DNA from: JAVVHH01 sp963848035
GTDB lineage: Bacteria; Pseudomonadota; Alphaproteobacteria; Acetobacterales; Acetobacteraceae
Assembly: GCA_963848035.1 (NCBI GenBank)
Contig: CAWKCD010000001.1
Span: 1,922,001-1,986,000 of the forward strand
Length of the DNA stretch: 64,000 nt
Reading direction: 5' to 3'
Under the pieces are notes generated by a model. It had not been told where the DNA came from, ran no database searches, and saw only the letters and a program-made list of their open reading frames with translations. Positions 30,602 through 37,850 of this stretch are shown here, piece after piece. Position 1 is the stretch's first letter; each line of letters opens with the position of its first letter. The position numbers and the translations under genes were made by a program.

Positions 30602-30652
30602 GCTTGCCTCCCGCGATGGGCCAGAACGGCGGAGGGACGGAGTGTCTGTGGA

Positions 30653-30762
30653 CCCGTCCCTACGCCGGCATGACCCGGATCAGGTGTTCTAGGGTCATCG
30701 CGCTGCGGCCGGGTTGGGGCTGCGTAGCGAACTCTCAGTCCCTTGCGGGACACCCCTCGGAT
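30653..30762 (-). promoter_or_regulatory. TPP riboswitch (THI element)
   Basis: Read on the minus strand, the conserved parts are GGGGTGTCCCGCAAGGGACT followed by GAGAG, then ACCTGATCCGGGTCATGCCG and GCGTAGGGA, the two TPP-binding halves. It ends about 50 bases before the thiC start, so TPP would repress thiC at the level of termination or translation initiation. Confidence 0.93.
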
Positions 30763-30795
30763 AAGCGGACAACCTCGGCTGGCTGGGCTTCGCTG

Positions 30796-31179
30796 TCAAT
30801 CGCGGCGCGCGAGCATGGGGCCGAGCGGGGCGCCGGCGAAGAGGTGGAGGTGGAAGTGCGGGACCTCCTGGCCGGCGTGCGTGCCCATGTTGGTGAGGGT
30901 GCGATAGCCGTGCTCCTCGAGGCCGAGTTGCTTCGCGACGGCGCCGACGGCGCGATAGAAGCCGGCGATCTCGGCTTCGGACGCGCTTGCGGCGAAGTCA
31001 GCGAGGGAGACGTAGCGGCCGCGCGGGATCACGAGAACGTGAATCGGGGCCTGGGGGTTGATGTCATGGAAGGCGACGGCCCAATCGTCCTCGAAAACGC
31101 GCTTGGACGGGATTTCGCCGCGAAGGAGGCGGGCGAAGATGTTGCTGTCGTCGTAGGGTCCGCGTCCGCTGACGGGCAT
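30796..31179 (-). CDS. HIT-family (HINT-like) nucleotide-binding protein
   Basis: A 127-residue histidine-triad protein. SNIFARLLRGEIPSKRVFED opens it, HDINPQAPIHVLVIP is the nucleotide pocket, and the triad H-x-H-x-H is in VPHFHLHLFAG near residue 110. HINT proteins hydrolyse purine nucleoside phosphoramidates. Longer upstream frames run against the next gene and lack a start signal, so ATG 31179 is used. It is upstream of the riboswitch on the same strand. Confidence 0.9.
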   Translation of the reverse strand: MPVSGRGPYDDSNIFARLLRGEIPSKRVFEDDWAVAFHDINPQAPIHVLVIPRGRYVSLADFAASASEAEIAGFYRAVGAVAKQLGLEEHGYRTLTNMGTHAGQEVPHFHLHLFAGAPLGPMLARRD

Positions 31180-31293
31180 GCCGTTTCTCCGTTCCGTGCG
31201 TTGTTGCCCGAACTGGGCCATGATTGTGGGCCATACCGTGAAGCAGGGACGACCGGGAAGCTGCATCCCCGCGCTCCGTCCGAAGGAGGATCC

Positions 31294-31770
31294 ATGCGTT
31301 TGGCGCCGTTCGCGCTGTTTGCGCTCGTTGCCCTGCCGGCCTGTGCGCCGTACGGGTATGGTTATGCCGGCTCCTATGGCGGGCCGGTCTACAATGCGCC
31401 GGGGCCTGTCTATGGTTCTCCGTATTATGCGGATCCGGGATATGTCGCACCGCCGGTAGGCGGCGTGTTGCTGCTGGGCGGTGATCGTGACGATCGGCGG
31501 CGGTACGACCGGCGCGAGTACGATCGCGGTCGGGAGGGGGGCCGCGAGGGGTATCGCGAGGGATATCGGGGACAGGAGCGGGGCGGCGAGCGCCAGGCAC
31601 CGCCGCAGCGGGGGCCGTCGGTGTTCTCGGGGCCGCAACAGCGGGCGCCCTCGGCGTTCAGCGGTCCGCCGCAGCGGGCACCGTCGGCGTTCTCCGGTGG
31701 GCAAGGCGGCGGGCACGCACCGGGGTTCAACCCCGCGAATCCGACCGCCCAGGGCGGCGGCGACCGCTAA
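31294..31770 (+). CDS. Glycine/tyrosine-rich putative lipoprotein with C-terminal repeats
   Basis: ATG 31294 follows AAGGAGGA at ideal distance. The N-terminus MRLAPFALFALVALPACAP has a lipobox (LPAC), so it is probably a lipoprotein. The mature part is rich in Tyr/Gly/Pro (YGYGYAGSYGGPVYN), then an Arg/Glu/Gly stretch (RREYDRGREGGREGYREGYR), then three copies of an eleven-residue unit Q-R-(G/A)-P-S-(V/A)-F-S-G-P/G-P/Q. No catalytic domain is seen. Envelope location is inferred. Confidence 0.7.
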   Translation: MRLAPFALFALVALPACAPYGYGYAGSYGGPVYNAPGPVYGSPYYADPGYVAPPVGGVLLLGGDRDDRRRYDRREYDRGREGGREGYREGYRGQERGGERQAPPQRGPSVFSGPQQRAPSAFSGPPQRAPSAFSGGQGGGHAPGFNPANPTAQGGGDR

Positions 31771-31892
31771 GTCTCGATCCCACCCGCGCTGCTGCAGCCC
31801 GGGTGGGAAGAGCGCGTGATCCGGGCGTGAGACGTTACCTATAGCGCCACAGCTTCCTTGACCGGCAGTTTAGGAAAATATACCGACTGCTG
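31771..31892. other. Intergenic region before the methyltransferase
   Basis: No gene seen. It is noticeably more AT-rich near 31870 (TTTAGGAAAATATACCG), which is unusual in this window and may be the promoter of the methyltransferase operon. Confidence 0.4.
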
Positions 31893-32612
31893 GTGCTAAG
31901 GGAGCTTTCAGTCCTTGACCTTTTCAGCGGTATCGGCGGGTTCAGCCTGGGGCTCCACTGGGCCGGGTTCAGGACCATCGCATTCTGCGAACGAAATCCA
32001 TTCTGCCGAGCGATCCTCGCCCGCCATTGGCCCGGCGTGCCGATCCACGGCGACGTGCGGCTGTTCTCGGCGCGGGGAATGCGGCCGGACGTCGTGTGCG
32101 GCGGGTTCCCGTGCCAGGACGTCAGCCTTGCGGGACGGGGCGGCGGGCTCGAGGGCGAGCGAAGCGGGTTGTGGTCGGAGATGGCGCGAATCGTCGGCGA
32201 GTGCCGACCGGGTTGGGTCATCGTTGAGAACGTCCCTGGCTTGCGAAGCCGGGGCGCGGACCGGGTGTTCGCCGACCTGGCGGCGGTCGGTTACGAGAGC
32301 TGGCCACTCGTGGTGGGTGCTGTCCATGCCGGGGCCCCGCACCGGCGGCGGCGGGTCTTCGTCCTCGCACGACGGGTTGCTGCCGACGCCGCTGGCGCGG
32401 GACTGGAAGTGCGGCAGCACGATGCAGCGGGTGCGGCGGCGGGCTTGCCCGCTGAGCGACGTAGCGGGTGGGTTGCTGAACCCAGTGTTCGTCGAGTGGA
32501 TGATGGGTTTTCCGGCCGGGTGGACCGGCTGATGGCGCTTGGCAACGCGGTGGTGCCGGACGTGGCGGCGATGATCGGGCGGGCGATCCGGGCGGCGGAG
32601 GCGGGGCTGTGA
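31893..32612 (+). CDS. dcm: DNA (cytosine-5) methyltransferase (two compensating frameshifts)
   Basis: C5 methyltransferase with motif I LDLFSGIGGFSLGLHWAG, motif IV with catalytic Cys GGFPCQDVSLAG (about residue 75), motif VI VIVENVPGLRS, motif VIII APHRRRRVFVLA and motif X LMALGNAVVPDV. Between 32370 and 32530 the true reading is in another frame (LLPTPLARDWKCGS, PLSDVAGGLLNP, EWMMGFPAGWTG). So one extra base and one missing base cancel out and leave the frame open. The start is GTG 31893. No restriction enzyme is adjacent, so it looks like an orphan, phage-type enzyme. It overlaps the response-regulator gene. Confidence 0.85.
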   Translation: MLRELSVLDLFSGIGGFSLGLHWAGFRTIAFCERNPFCRAILARHWPGVPIHGDVRLFSARGMRPDVVCGGFPCQDVSLAGRGGGLEGERSGLWSEMARIVGECRPGWVIVENVPGLRSRGADRVFADLAAVGYESWPLVVGAVHAGAPHRRRRVFVLARRVAADAAGAGLEVRQHDAAGAAAGLPAERRSGWVAEPSVRRVDDGFSGRVDRLMALGNAVVPDVAAMIGRAIRAAEAGL

Positions 32613-33007
32613 GCGGGCGGGTGCTGATCGTCGAGGACGAGGCGCTGGTGGCGCTGACGATGGAGGACGTGTTGACCGAGGCGGGGTTCGAGGTGTGCGG
32701 GATCGCGGACCGGCCGGAGGAGGCGATCGCGCTGGCTCTCGGCACGCGGATCGACATCGCCGTCGTTGACGTGCGCCTGGCGGAAGGGGGCGACGGGATC
32801 GCGCTGGCTGCGGCGCTACGGGAGATCGGGTCGATGCTCATCCTGTTCGCCACCGGCAATCCGGACGAGGTGCGCAGCCGGGCGCGGGTGGGGCATGGGT
32901 GCCTGACCAAGCCGTTCCAGGCGGAGTGGCTGCTGACGGCGATCGCGGCCGTGCGGGACGGGACGGAGCCGGCGATCCCCGGATATTTCGGGCTGCCGGT
33001 CCCATGA
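32609..33007 (+). CDS. Single-domain response regulator
   Basis: A 132-residue CheY-like receiver with acidic pocket VEDEALVALTMED, phospho-acceptor Asp in DIAVVDVRL (about residue 50), conserved Thr-equivalent in LFATGN and Lys in LTKPFQ (about 100). It has no output domain. The GTG start overlaps the methyltransferase stop, and its stop overlaps the kinase ATG. It is most likely the partner of the following kinase. Confidence 0.9.
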   Translation: MSGRVLIVEDEALVALTMEDVLTEAGFEVCGIADRPEEAIALALGTRIDIAVVDVRLAEGGDGIALAAALREIGSMLILFATGNPDEVRSRARVGHGCLTKPFQAEWLLTAIAAVRDGTEPAIPGYFGLPVP

Positions 33008-33978
33008 TGCACCGGGACGAGCGCATCCGTTCGCTGATGAACACGGTGCCAGTGCTGATCTGGTCGACGGATTCGAGCGGGGCTGGGGCGTATTTCAACA
33101 AGGTCTGGCTCGACTTCACCGGGCGGCGGCTGGAGGAGGAGACGGGGGAGGGGTGGCTGTCGAACCTGCACCCCGACGATGCGGCGGCGCGGCGGGAGCT
33201 GACGCTGCATCTGCGCGGGCGGGAGAAGCTGCGGATGGAATTCCGGCTGCGGCGGGCGGACGGGGTGTGGCGGTGGATGCTGTGCCGCGGGGTGGCGCGG
33301 GTCGATCCGAAGGGGGTGTTCGAGGGCTATGTCGGGTCGTGCACCGACACGACGGACGTGAAGGAAGCGCAGGCGCAGCGGCAGCGGGACCTCGACGAGA
33401 AGGCGGCCGTCATGCAGGAGCTGCACCACCGGGTGAAGAACAATGCGCAGGTGTTCGCGTCGCTGCTGAGCGTGCAGGCGAGCCGGGCGTCGGACCCGGC
33501 GGTGAAGTCGGCGCTGCGGGTGGCGTCGGCGCGGGCGTCGACGATGGCGTTTGCGCAACAACAGATATGGGACGCGGGATCGTCGGCGCAGTTCGATCTG
33601 GGTGCGCTGGTGCGGCGGCTGGTGCGGGCGCAGCAGGCGCGGGGGATCGAGGTCGAGGTGGATGCGCCGGACCAGCTGTTCGTTCCGCTGGCGACGGCGG
33701 TGCCGCTGGGGCTGATCGTCCATGAATTGCTGGCCAATGCGGTGTCGCACGCGTTTCCGGACGGGCGGCCGGGGCGGGTGATGCTGCGGCTGCAACGGGG
33801 CGACGGGCTGCTGGTGGCGGTGTCCGATGACGGGGTGGGGCTGCCGGCGGAAATGGCGGAGTGCCGGGGGCGGTCGGCGGGGCTGACGATCGTGCATAGC
33901 CTGGTGCGGCAGCTCGGCGCGGCGCTCGAGACGGTGGTGGACGGCGGGACGACGGTCACGGTGCGCCTGCCGAGCTAA
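33004..33978 (+). CDS. PAS-sensor histidine kinase (HWE/HisKA_2 type)
   Basis: A 324-residue soluble kinase without membrane segments. Residues 8-125 form a PAS domain (NTVPVLIWSTDSSGAGAYFN, WLDFTGR). It lacks the LOV cysteine motif, so it is not a flavin-LOV sensor. The dimerisation box is MQELHHRVKNNAQVFASLL (about 139, His 143-144). The ATPase part has VHELLANAVSHAFPDG (N box), VSDDGVGLP (G1) and a short G2. This kinase class often drives the alphaproteobacterial general stress response. It is directly upstream of the photosynthesis cluster, but any link to light is only a guess. Confidence 0.88.
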   Translation: MMHRDERIRSLMNTVPVLIWSTDSSGAGAYFNKVWLDFTGRRLEEETGEGWLSNLHPDDAAARRELTLHLRGREKLRMEFRLRRADGVWRWMLCRGVARVDPKGVFEGYVGSCTDTTDVKEAQAQRQRDLDEKAAVMQELHHRVKNNAQVFASLLSVQASRASDPAVKSALRVASARASTMAFAQQQIWDAGSSAQFDLGALVRRLVRAQQARGIEVEVDAPDQLFVPLATAVPLGLIVHELLANAVSHAFPDGRPGRVMLRLQRGDGLLVAVSDDGVGLPAEMAECRGRSAGLTIVHSLVRQLGAALETVVDGGTTVTVRLPS

Positions 33979-34007
33979 GGGCTGGCGTGAGGCGGCTTCG
34001 GTGCTAT

Positions 34008-34025
34008 CGTCAACCCAAGTTGACA
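34008..34025. promoter_or_regulatory. PpsR/CrtJ-like box before bchI
   Basis: CGTCAACCCAAGTTGACA matches TGT-N12-ACA with one mismatch and contains a perfect GTCAAC/GTTGAC palindrome. It ends 13 bases before the bchI ATG. Confidence 0.65.
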
Positions 34026-34038
34026 AGAGGCGCTGACG

Positions 34039-35055
34039 ATGCGCGACAATTTTCCGTTCTCGGCCATCGCTGGGCAGGAGGAGATGAAGCGGGCGTTGAT
34101 GATCGCGGCCGTCGATCCGACGGTGGGCGGGGTGTTGGCGTTCGGGGATCGCGGGACAGGGAAATCGACCGCGGTGCGGGCGCTGGCCGGGTTGCTGCCG
34201 CCGATGCAGGCGGTCGAGGGATGCCGTTATCATTGCGACCCGGCATCGCCGTCGAGCCGGTGCGAGGAGTGCCGGGCGGCGGAACGGAGCGGGCAGGTTT
34301 CGATGGCGGTGCCGGTGGTGGACATGCCGCTGGGGGCGACGGAAGACCGGGTGGTCGGCGCGCTCGATCTGGAGCGGGCGCTGACGCGCGGCGAGAAGGC
34401 GTTCGAGCCGGGGCTGCTGGCGCGGGCCAATCGCGGATTCCTGTATATCGACGAGGTCAATCTGCTCGAGGACCATCTGGTCGACCTGCTGATCGACGTG
34501 GCGGCGTCGGGCGAGAACGTGGTGGAGCGGGAGGGGCTGAGCGTCCGGCATCCGGCGCGGTTCGTGCTGGTGGGGAGCGGTAACCCGGAGGAGGGGGAGC
34601 TGCGGCCGCAATTGCTGGACCGGTTCGGGTTGAGCGTGGAGGTGCGGACGCCGGAGGACATCGCGACGCGGATCCTGATCATCCGGCGGCGGGACGCGTT
34701 CGACCGTGATCCGACCGGATTCAGTGCGGAATGGCGGGCGGCGGAGACGCTGCAGCGGGACGCGATCGTTTCGGCGCGGAAGCTGCTGCCCTCGGTGGAG
34801 GTGCCGAACGAGGTGCTGGAGGATGCGGCGAAGCTGTGCATGCGGCTGGGGACGGATGGGCTGCGCGGGGAGCTGACGCTGATGCGGGCGGCGCGGGCGC
34901 AGGCGGCGCTGTCGGGCGCCGCACGGGTCGACCGGACGCATGTGGTGACGATGGCGCCGTCGGCGTTGCGGCACCGGTTGCGGCGCGATCCGTTGGACGA
35001 TGCGGTCTCGACGACGCGGGTGACGCGGGCGGTGGAAGAACTCTTCGCGGCATGA
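34039..35055 (+). CDS. bchI: Magnesium chelatase subunit I
   Basis: AAA+ motor subunit of Mg-chelatase, 338 residues, which with BchD and BchH inserts Mg into protoporphyrin IX, the first bacteriochlorophyll step. Walker A is GDRGTGKST (about residue 36), Walker B FLYIDEVNLLEDHL (about 137), sensor GSGNPEEGELRPQLLDRFGL, followed by the family Cys-rich insert CDPASPSSRCEEC. The start is ATG 34039 with AGAGGCG upstream. It heads bchI-bchD-bchO behind a PpsR-like box. Confidence 0.96.
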   Translation: MRDNFPFSAIAGQEEMKRALMIAAVDPTVGGVLAFGDRGTGKSTAVRALAGLLPPMQAVEGCRYHCDPASPSSRCEECRAAERSGQVSMAVPVVDMPLGATEDRVVGALDLERALTRGEKAFEPGLLARANRGFLYIDEVNLLEDHLVDLLIDVAASGENVVEREGLSVRHPARFVLVGSGNPEEGELRPQLLDRFGLSVEVRTPEDIATRILIIRRRDAFDRDPTGFSAEWRAAETLQRDAIVSARKLLPSVEVPNEVLEDAAKLCMRLGTDGLRGELTLMRAARAQAALSGAARVDRTHVVTMAPSALRHRLRRDPLDDAVSTTRVTRAVEELFAA

Positions 35056-36695
35056 GCGCGGCGGCGCTGCTGGCGGTCGATCCGAGCGGGTTGGGCGGAG
35101 CAGTGCTGCGCGGGCCGCCGGGGGCGGCGCGGGACATGTGGCTGGATGGGTTGCGGTCGATGTTGCCGTCGGGGGCGCCGTTCCGTCGGGTGCCGCTGGG
35201 GATCAGCGAGGATCGATTGCTGGGCGGGCTGGACCTGGCGGCCACGCTGTCGGCTGGGCGGCCGTTGGCGATGCGGGGCGTGCTGGCGGAGGCGGATGGC
35301 GGGGTGATCCTGCTGCCGTCGGCGGAGCGGCTTGATCCGGGGATCGCGGCGCGGATCGCGTCGGTGCTGGACCAAGGCTTGGTGGTAACGGAGCGGGAAG
35401 GATTGGCGTTCAGCGCCCGCTCGCGGATCGGGGTGGTGGCGTTCGACGAGCGGGAGACGGCGGACGAGGCGGTGCCGGCGGCGCTGACGGATCGGTTGGC
35501 GTTCCTGCTCGACCCGCGGGAGCTGGCTTCGGACGAGATGGTGGATGCTGCGGCGGCACGGACGTTGCTGCCGTCGGTCGAGGTCGGGGAGGAGATCGTC
35601 GGGGCGCTGTGCCGGGCGGCGGCGGCGTTGGGGATCGGGTCATTGCGGGCGGCGATGCTGGCGGTGCGGGCGGCGCGGGCTGCGGCGGCGCTGGCGGGGC
35701 ATACCGCGGTCGATGCGGAGGATGCGGCGCTGGCGGCGCGGCTGGTGCTGGCGCCGCGGGCGACGGTGCGGCCGGCCGAGGAGGAGCAGGAGGAGCAAGA
35801 GCCGCCGCCGCCGGAGGATCAGGGCGAGCCGTCGCCGGGGAATGGCGAGATGGATGATCTCGTGCTGGCGGCCGCGGTGGCGGCGCTGCCGCCGGGTCTG
35901 CTGGCGAAGCTGGCTGCGGGAGATCGCCGGGCGTCGACCGCCGGGAAGGCGGGGGCGATCGGGAAGAGCGGCAAGCGCGGGCGGCCCGGCGGGGTGCGGG
36001 CGGGCGATCCGCGCCGAGGCGAGCGGCTGGCGCTGCTGGACACAATGCGGGCGGCGGTGCCGTTCCAGCGGATACGGGGCGGGGCGGGGCGGCTCGAAGT
36101 GCGGGCGGAGGACATGCGCGTCGTCCGGCGGAAGCCGCGGTCGGAGACGACGACGATCTTCCTGGTGGATGCGTCCGGGTCGCAGGCGTTGGGACGGCTG
36201 GCGGAGGCGAAGGGCGCGGTGCAGTTGCTGCTGGCGGATTGCTACGTGCGGCGGGACCAGGTGGCGCTGATCGCGTTCCGGGGGCGGGCGGCGGAGCTGC
36301 TGCTGGCGCCGACACGGTCGTTGGTGCGGGCGAAGCGGAGCCTGGCGGGGCTGCCGGGCGGGGGCGGGACGCCGTTGGCGTCGGGCCTCGATGCGGGGGC
36401 GGAACTGGCGGACCAGGTGCGGCGGCGGGGCGGGACGCCGGCGCTGGTGGTGCTGACGGATGGCGCGGCCAATGTGGGACGCGACGGGATGGGCGGGCGC
36501 GCGGCGGCGGAGCGCGATGCGCAGGCCGCGGCCAAGCGGATCCGGGCGGCGGGGCATCGGGCGGTGCTGGTGGATAGTTCGGTGCGGCCGGTGCCGGCGG
36601 CGCAGCGCTTGGCGGCGGAATTGGGGGCTCGTTACGTGAAGCTGCCGTTTGCGGGGGCGGCGGCGATTTCGGAGGCGGTGCGGACGACGTCATGA
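35052..36695 (+). CDS. bchD: Magnesium chelatase subunit D
   Basis: A 547-residue partner of BchI. The N-terminal AAA+-like domain is degenerate (no true P-loop: LRGPPGAARDM). An acidic proline linker (EEEQEEQEPPPPEDQGE) lies near residue 245, and the C-terminal von Willebrand A domain has the MIDAS motif TTIFLVDASGSQALGR (about 372) and LVVLTDGAANVGRDG. It bridges the BchI ring to BchH. ATG 35052 overlaps the bchI stop. Confidence 0.95.
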   Translation: MSAAALLAVDPSGLGGAVLRGPPGAARDMWLDGLRSMLPSGAPFRRVPLGISEDRLLGGLDLAATLSAGRPLAMRGVLAEADGGVILLPSAERLDPGIAARIASVLDQGLVVTEREGLAFSARSRIGVVAFDERETADEAVPAALTDRLAFLLDPRELASDEMVDAAAARTLLPSVEVGEEIVGALCRAAAALGIGSLRAAMLAVRAARAAAALAGHTAVDAEDAALAARLVLAPRATVRPAEEEQEEQEPPPPEDQGEPSPGNGEMDDLVLAAAVAALPPGLLAKLAAGDRRASTAGKAGAIGKSGKRGRPGGVRAGDPRRGERLALLDTMRAAVPFQRIRGGAGRLEVRAEDMRVVRRKPRSETTTIFLVDASGSQALGRLAEAKGAVQLLLADCYVRRDQVALIAFRGRAAELLLAPTRSLVRAKRSLAGLPGGGGTPLASGLDAGAELADQVRRRGGTPALVVLTDGAANVGRDGMGGRAAAERDAQAAAKRIRAAGHRAVLVDSSVRPVPAAQRLAAELGARYVKLPFAGAAAISEAVRTTS

Positions 36696-37558
36696 GCGGT
36701 CGGCGGCTGCGGGACTGGCCCAACCGGGAGGCGAGCCGGTTCGTGCGCGCGGGCGGGCTGCAATGGCATGTGCAGGTGGCGGGTGCCGGGCCGGTGCTGC
36801 TGCTGCTGCATGGGACAGGGGCGGCGACGCATTCGTGGCGGGGGCTGCTGCCGCTGTTGGCGCGGCAGTTCACGGTGGTGGCGCCGGATCTGCCGGGGCA
36901 TGGCTTCACCGAGGCGCCGGCGATGAGCCGGATGTCGCTGGCCGGGATGGCGCGGGCGTTGCAGACGTTGCTCTGGACGCTCGAGATGACGCCGGCCATG
37001 GCGGCGGGGCATTCGGCGGGGGCGCCGATCCTGGTGCGGATGATCCTGGATGGGCAGATCGCGCCGCAGGCGCTGGTGGGGCTGAACGGGGCGTTGTTGC
37101 CGTTGGGGGGCGCGGCGGGTCAGCTGTTCTCGCCGTTGGCGAAGCTGCTGGCCGGGCTGCCGGGGCTGCCGGACCTGTTCGCGTGGCGGGCGCGGGATGT
37201 GAAGGTGGTTCGACGGTTGATCGACGCGACGGGGTCGACAATCGATGACGAGGGGGTGGCGCTGTATCAGCGCGTCGTGACGCAGCGGGGGCATGCGGCG
37301 GCGGCGTTGGGGATGATGGCGCAATGGGACCTGCCCTCGCTGACGGGGGCGTTCGAGCGCGTCGAGACGCCGACGCTGCTGATCGCGGGGACGGGCGATC
37401 GGACGGTGCCGCCGGCGCAGTCGGAAGCGGTGGCGGGGATGCTGCCGCATGCCCGGTTCGTGGCGATGGCCGGGCTTGGGCACCTCTCGCACGAGGAGGA
37501 TCCGGCGGGGACGGCGGCGCTGATCGAGGCGTTCGCGCGGGAAAACGGCGTGCTGTGA
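36692..37558 (+). CDS. bchO: Alpha/beta hydrolase BchO
   Basis: A 288-residue alpha/beta hydrolase always found next to bchID. The oxyanion region is LLLHGTGAATHSW and the nucleophile elbow is AAGHSAGAP (about residue 110); the late Asp and His are in AGTGDRTVPP and LGHLSHEEDP. It is needed around Mg chelation or as a putative assembly factor, but its exact reaction is not established. It overlaps both bchD and the following small gene. Confidence 0.93.
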   Translation: MSGRRLRDWPNREASRFVRAGGLQWHVQVAGAGPVLLLLHGTGAATHSWRGLLPLLARQFTVVAPDLPGHGFTEAPAMSRMSLAGMARALQTLLWTLEMTPAMAAGHSAGAPILVRMILDGQIAPQALVGLNGALLPLGGAAGQLFSPLAKLLAGLPGLPDLFAWRARDVKVVRRLIDATGSTIDDEGVALYQRVVTQRGHAAAALGMMAQWDLPSLTGAFERVETPTLLIAGTGDRTVPPAQSEAVAGMLPHARFVAMAGLGHLSHEEDPAGTAALIEAFARENGVL

Positions 37559-37806
37559 CCGGCTGGATTGACCTTATCCTTGCGCTGATGGGCGCGGAGG
37601 GGGCGGGCCTGCTCCTGTTCCGGCGGGTGACGGGGCGGGGGCCATCGGCGCGGGCGCTGCTGCCGAATCTGCTGGCGGGAGCGGCGTTGCTGTTGGCGAT
37701 GCGGTTCGCGCTCGGGGGTGAGGCGCGGGCGCTGGTCGGGCTGGCGCTCCTGGCTGGGTTGGCGGCGCATTTGGCGGATTTGCGAGGGCGGTGGAAGGCG
37801 GGCTGA
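37555..37806 (+). CDS. Small membrane protein downstream of bchO
   Basis: GTG 37555 overlaps the bchO stop (GTGA) and gives 83 residues with two or three hydrophobic segments: WIDLILALMGAEGAGLLLF, LLPNLLAGAALLLAMRFAL and VGLALLAGLAAHLADL. It ends with RGRWKAG. I do not recognise a family. Coupling to bchO suggests a role in, or at least co-expression with, bacteriochlorophyll synthesis. Confidence 0.65.
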   Translation: MTGWIDLILALMGAEGAGLLLFRRVTGRGPSARALLPNLLAGAALLLAMRFALGGEARALVGLALLAGLAAHLADLRGRWKAG

Positions 37807-37822
37807 TAGTCCTTCCCAGCAC

Positions 37823-37840
37823 TGTCCAGTTGTGTTTACA
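37823..37840. promoter_or_regulatory. PpsR/CrtJ-like box before crtI
   Basis: TGTCCAGTTGTGTTTACA is an exact TGT-N12-ACA site. It ends ten bases before ATG 37851 of crtI. It is in the only gap (44 bp) between the bchIDO operon and crtI. Confidence 0.7.
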
Positions 37841-37850
37841 CTCGTGTTGT

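Noticed and set aside
31893..32612. A restriction-modification system around dcm
   Set aside because: Neither side has a nuclease-like gene; the neighbours are a lipoprotein and a two-component pair.
33004..33978. LOV blue-light kinase
   Set aside because: The PAS domain lacks the flavin-binding cysteine motif (NCRFLQ-type), so a light-sensing LOV role is not supported.
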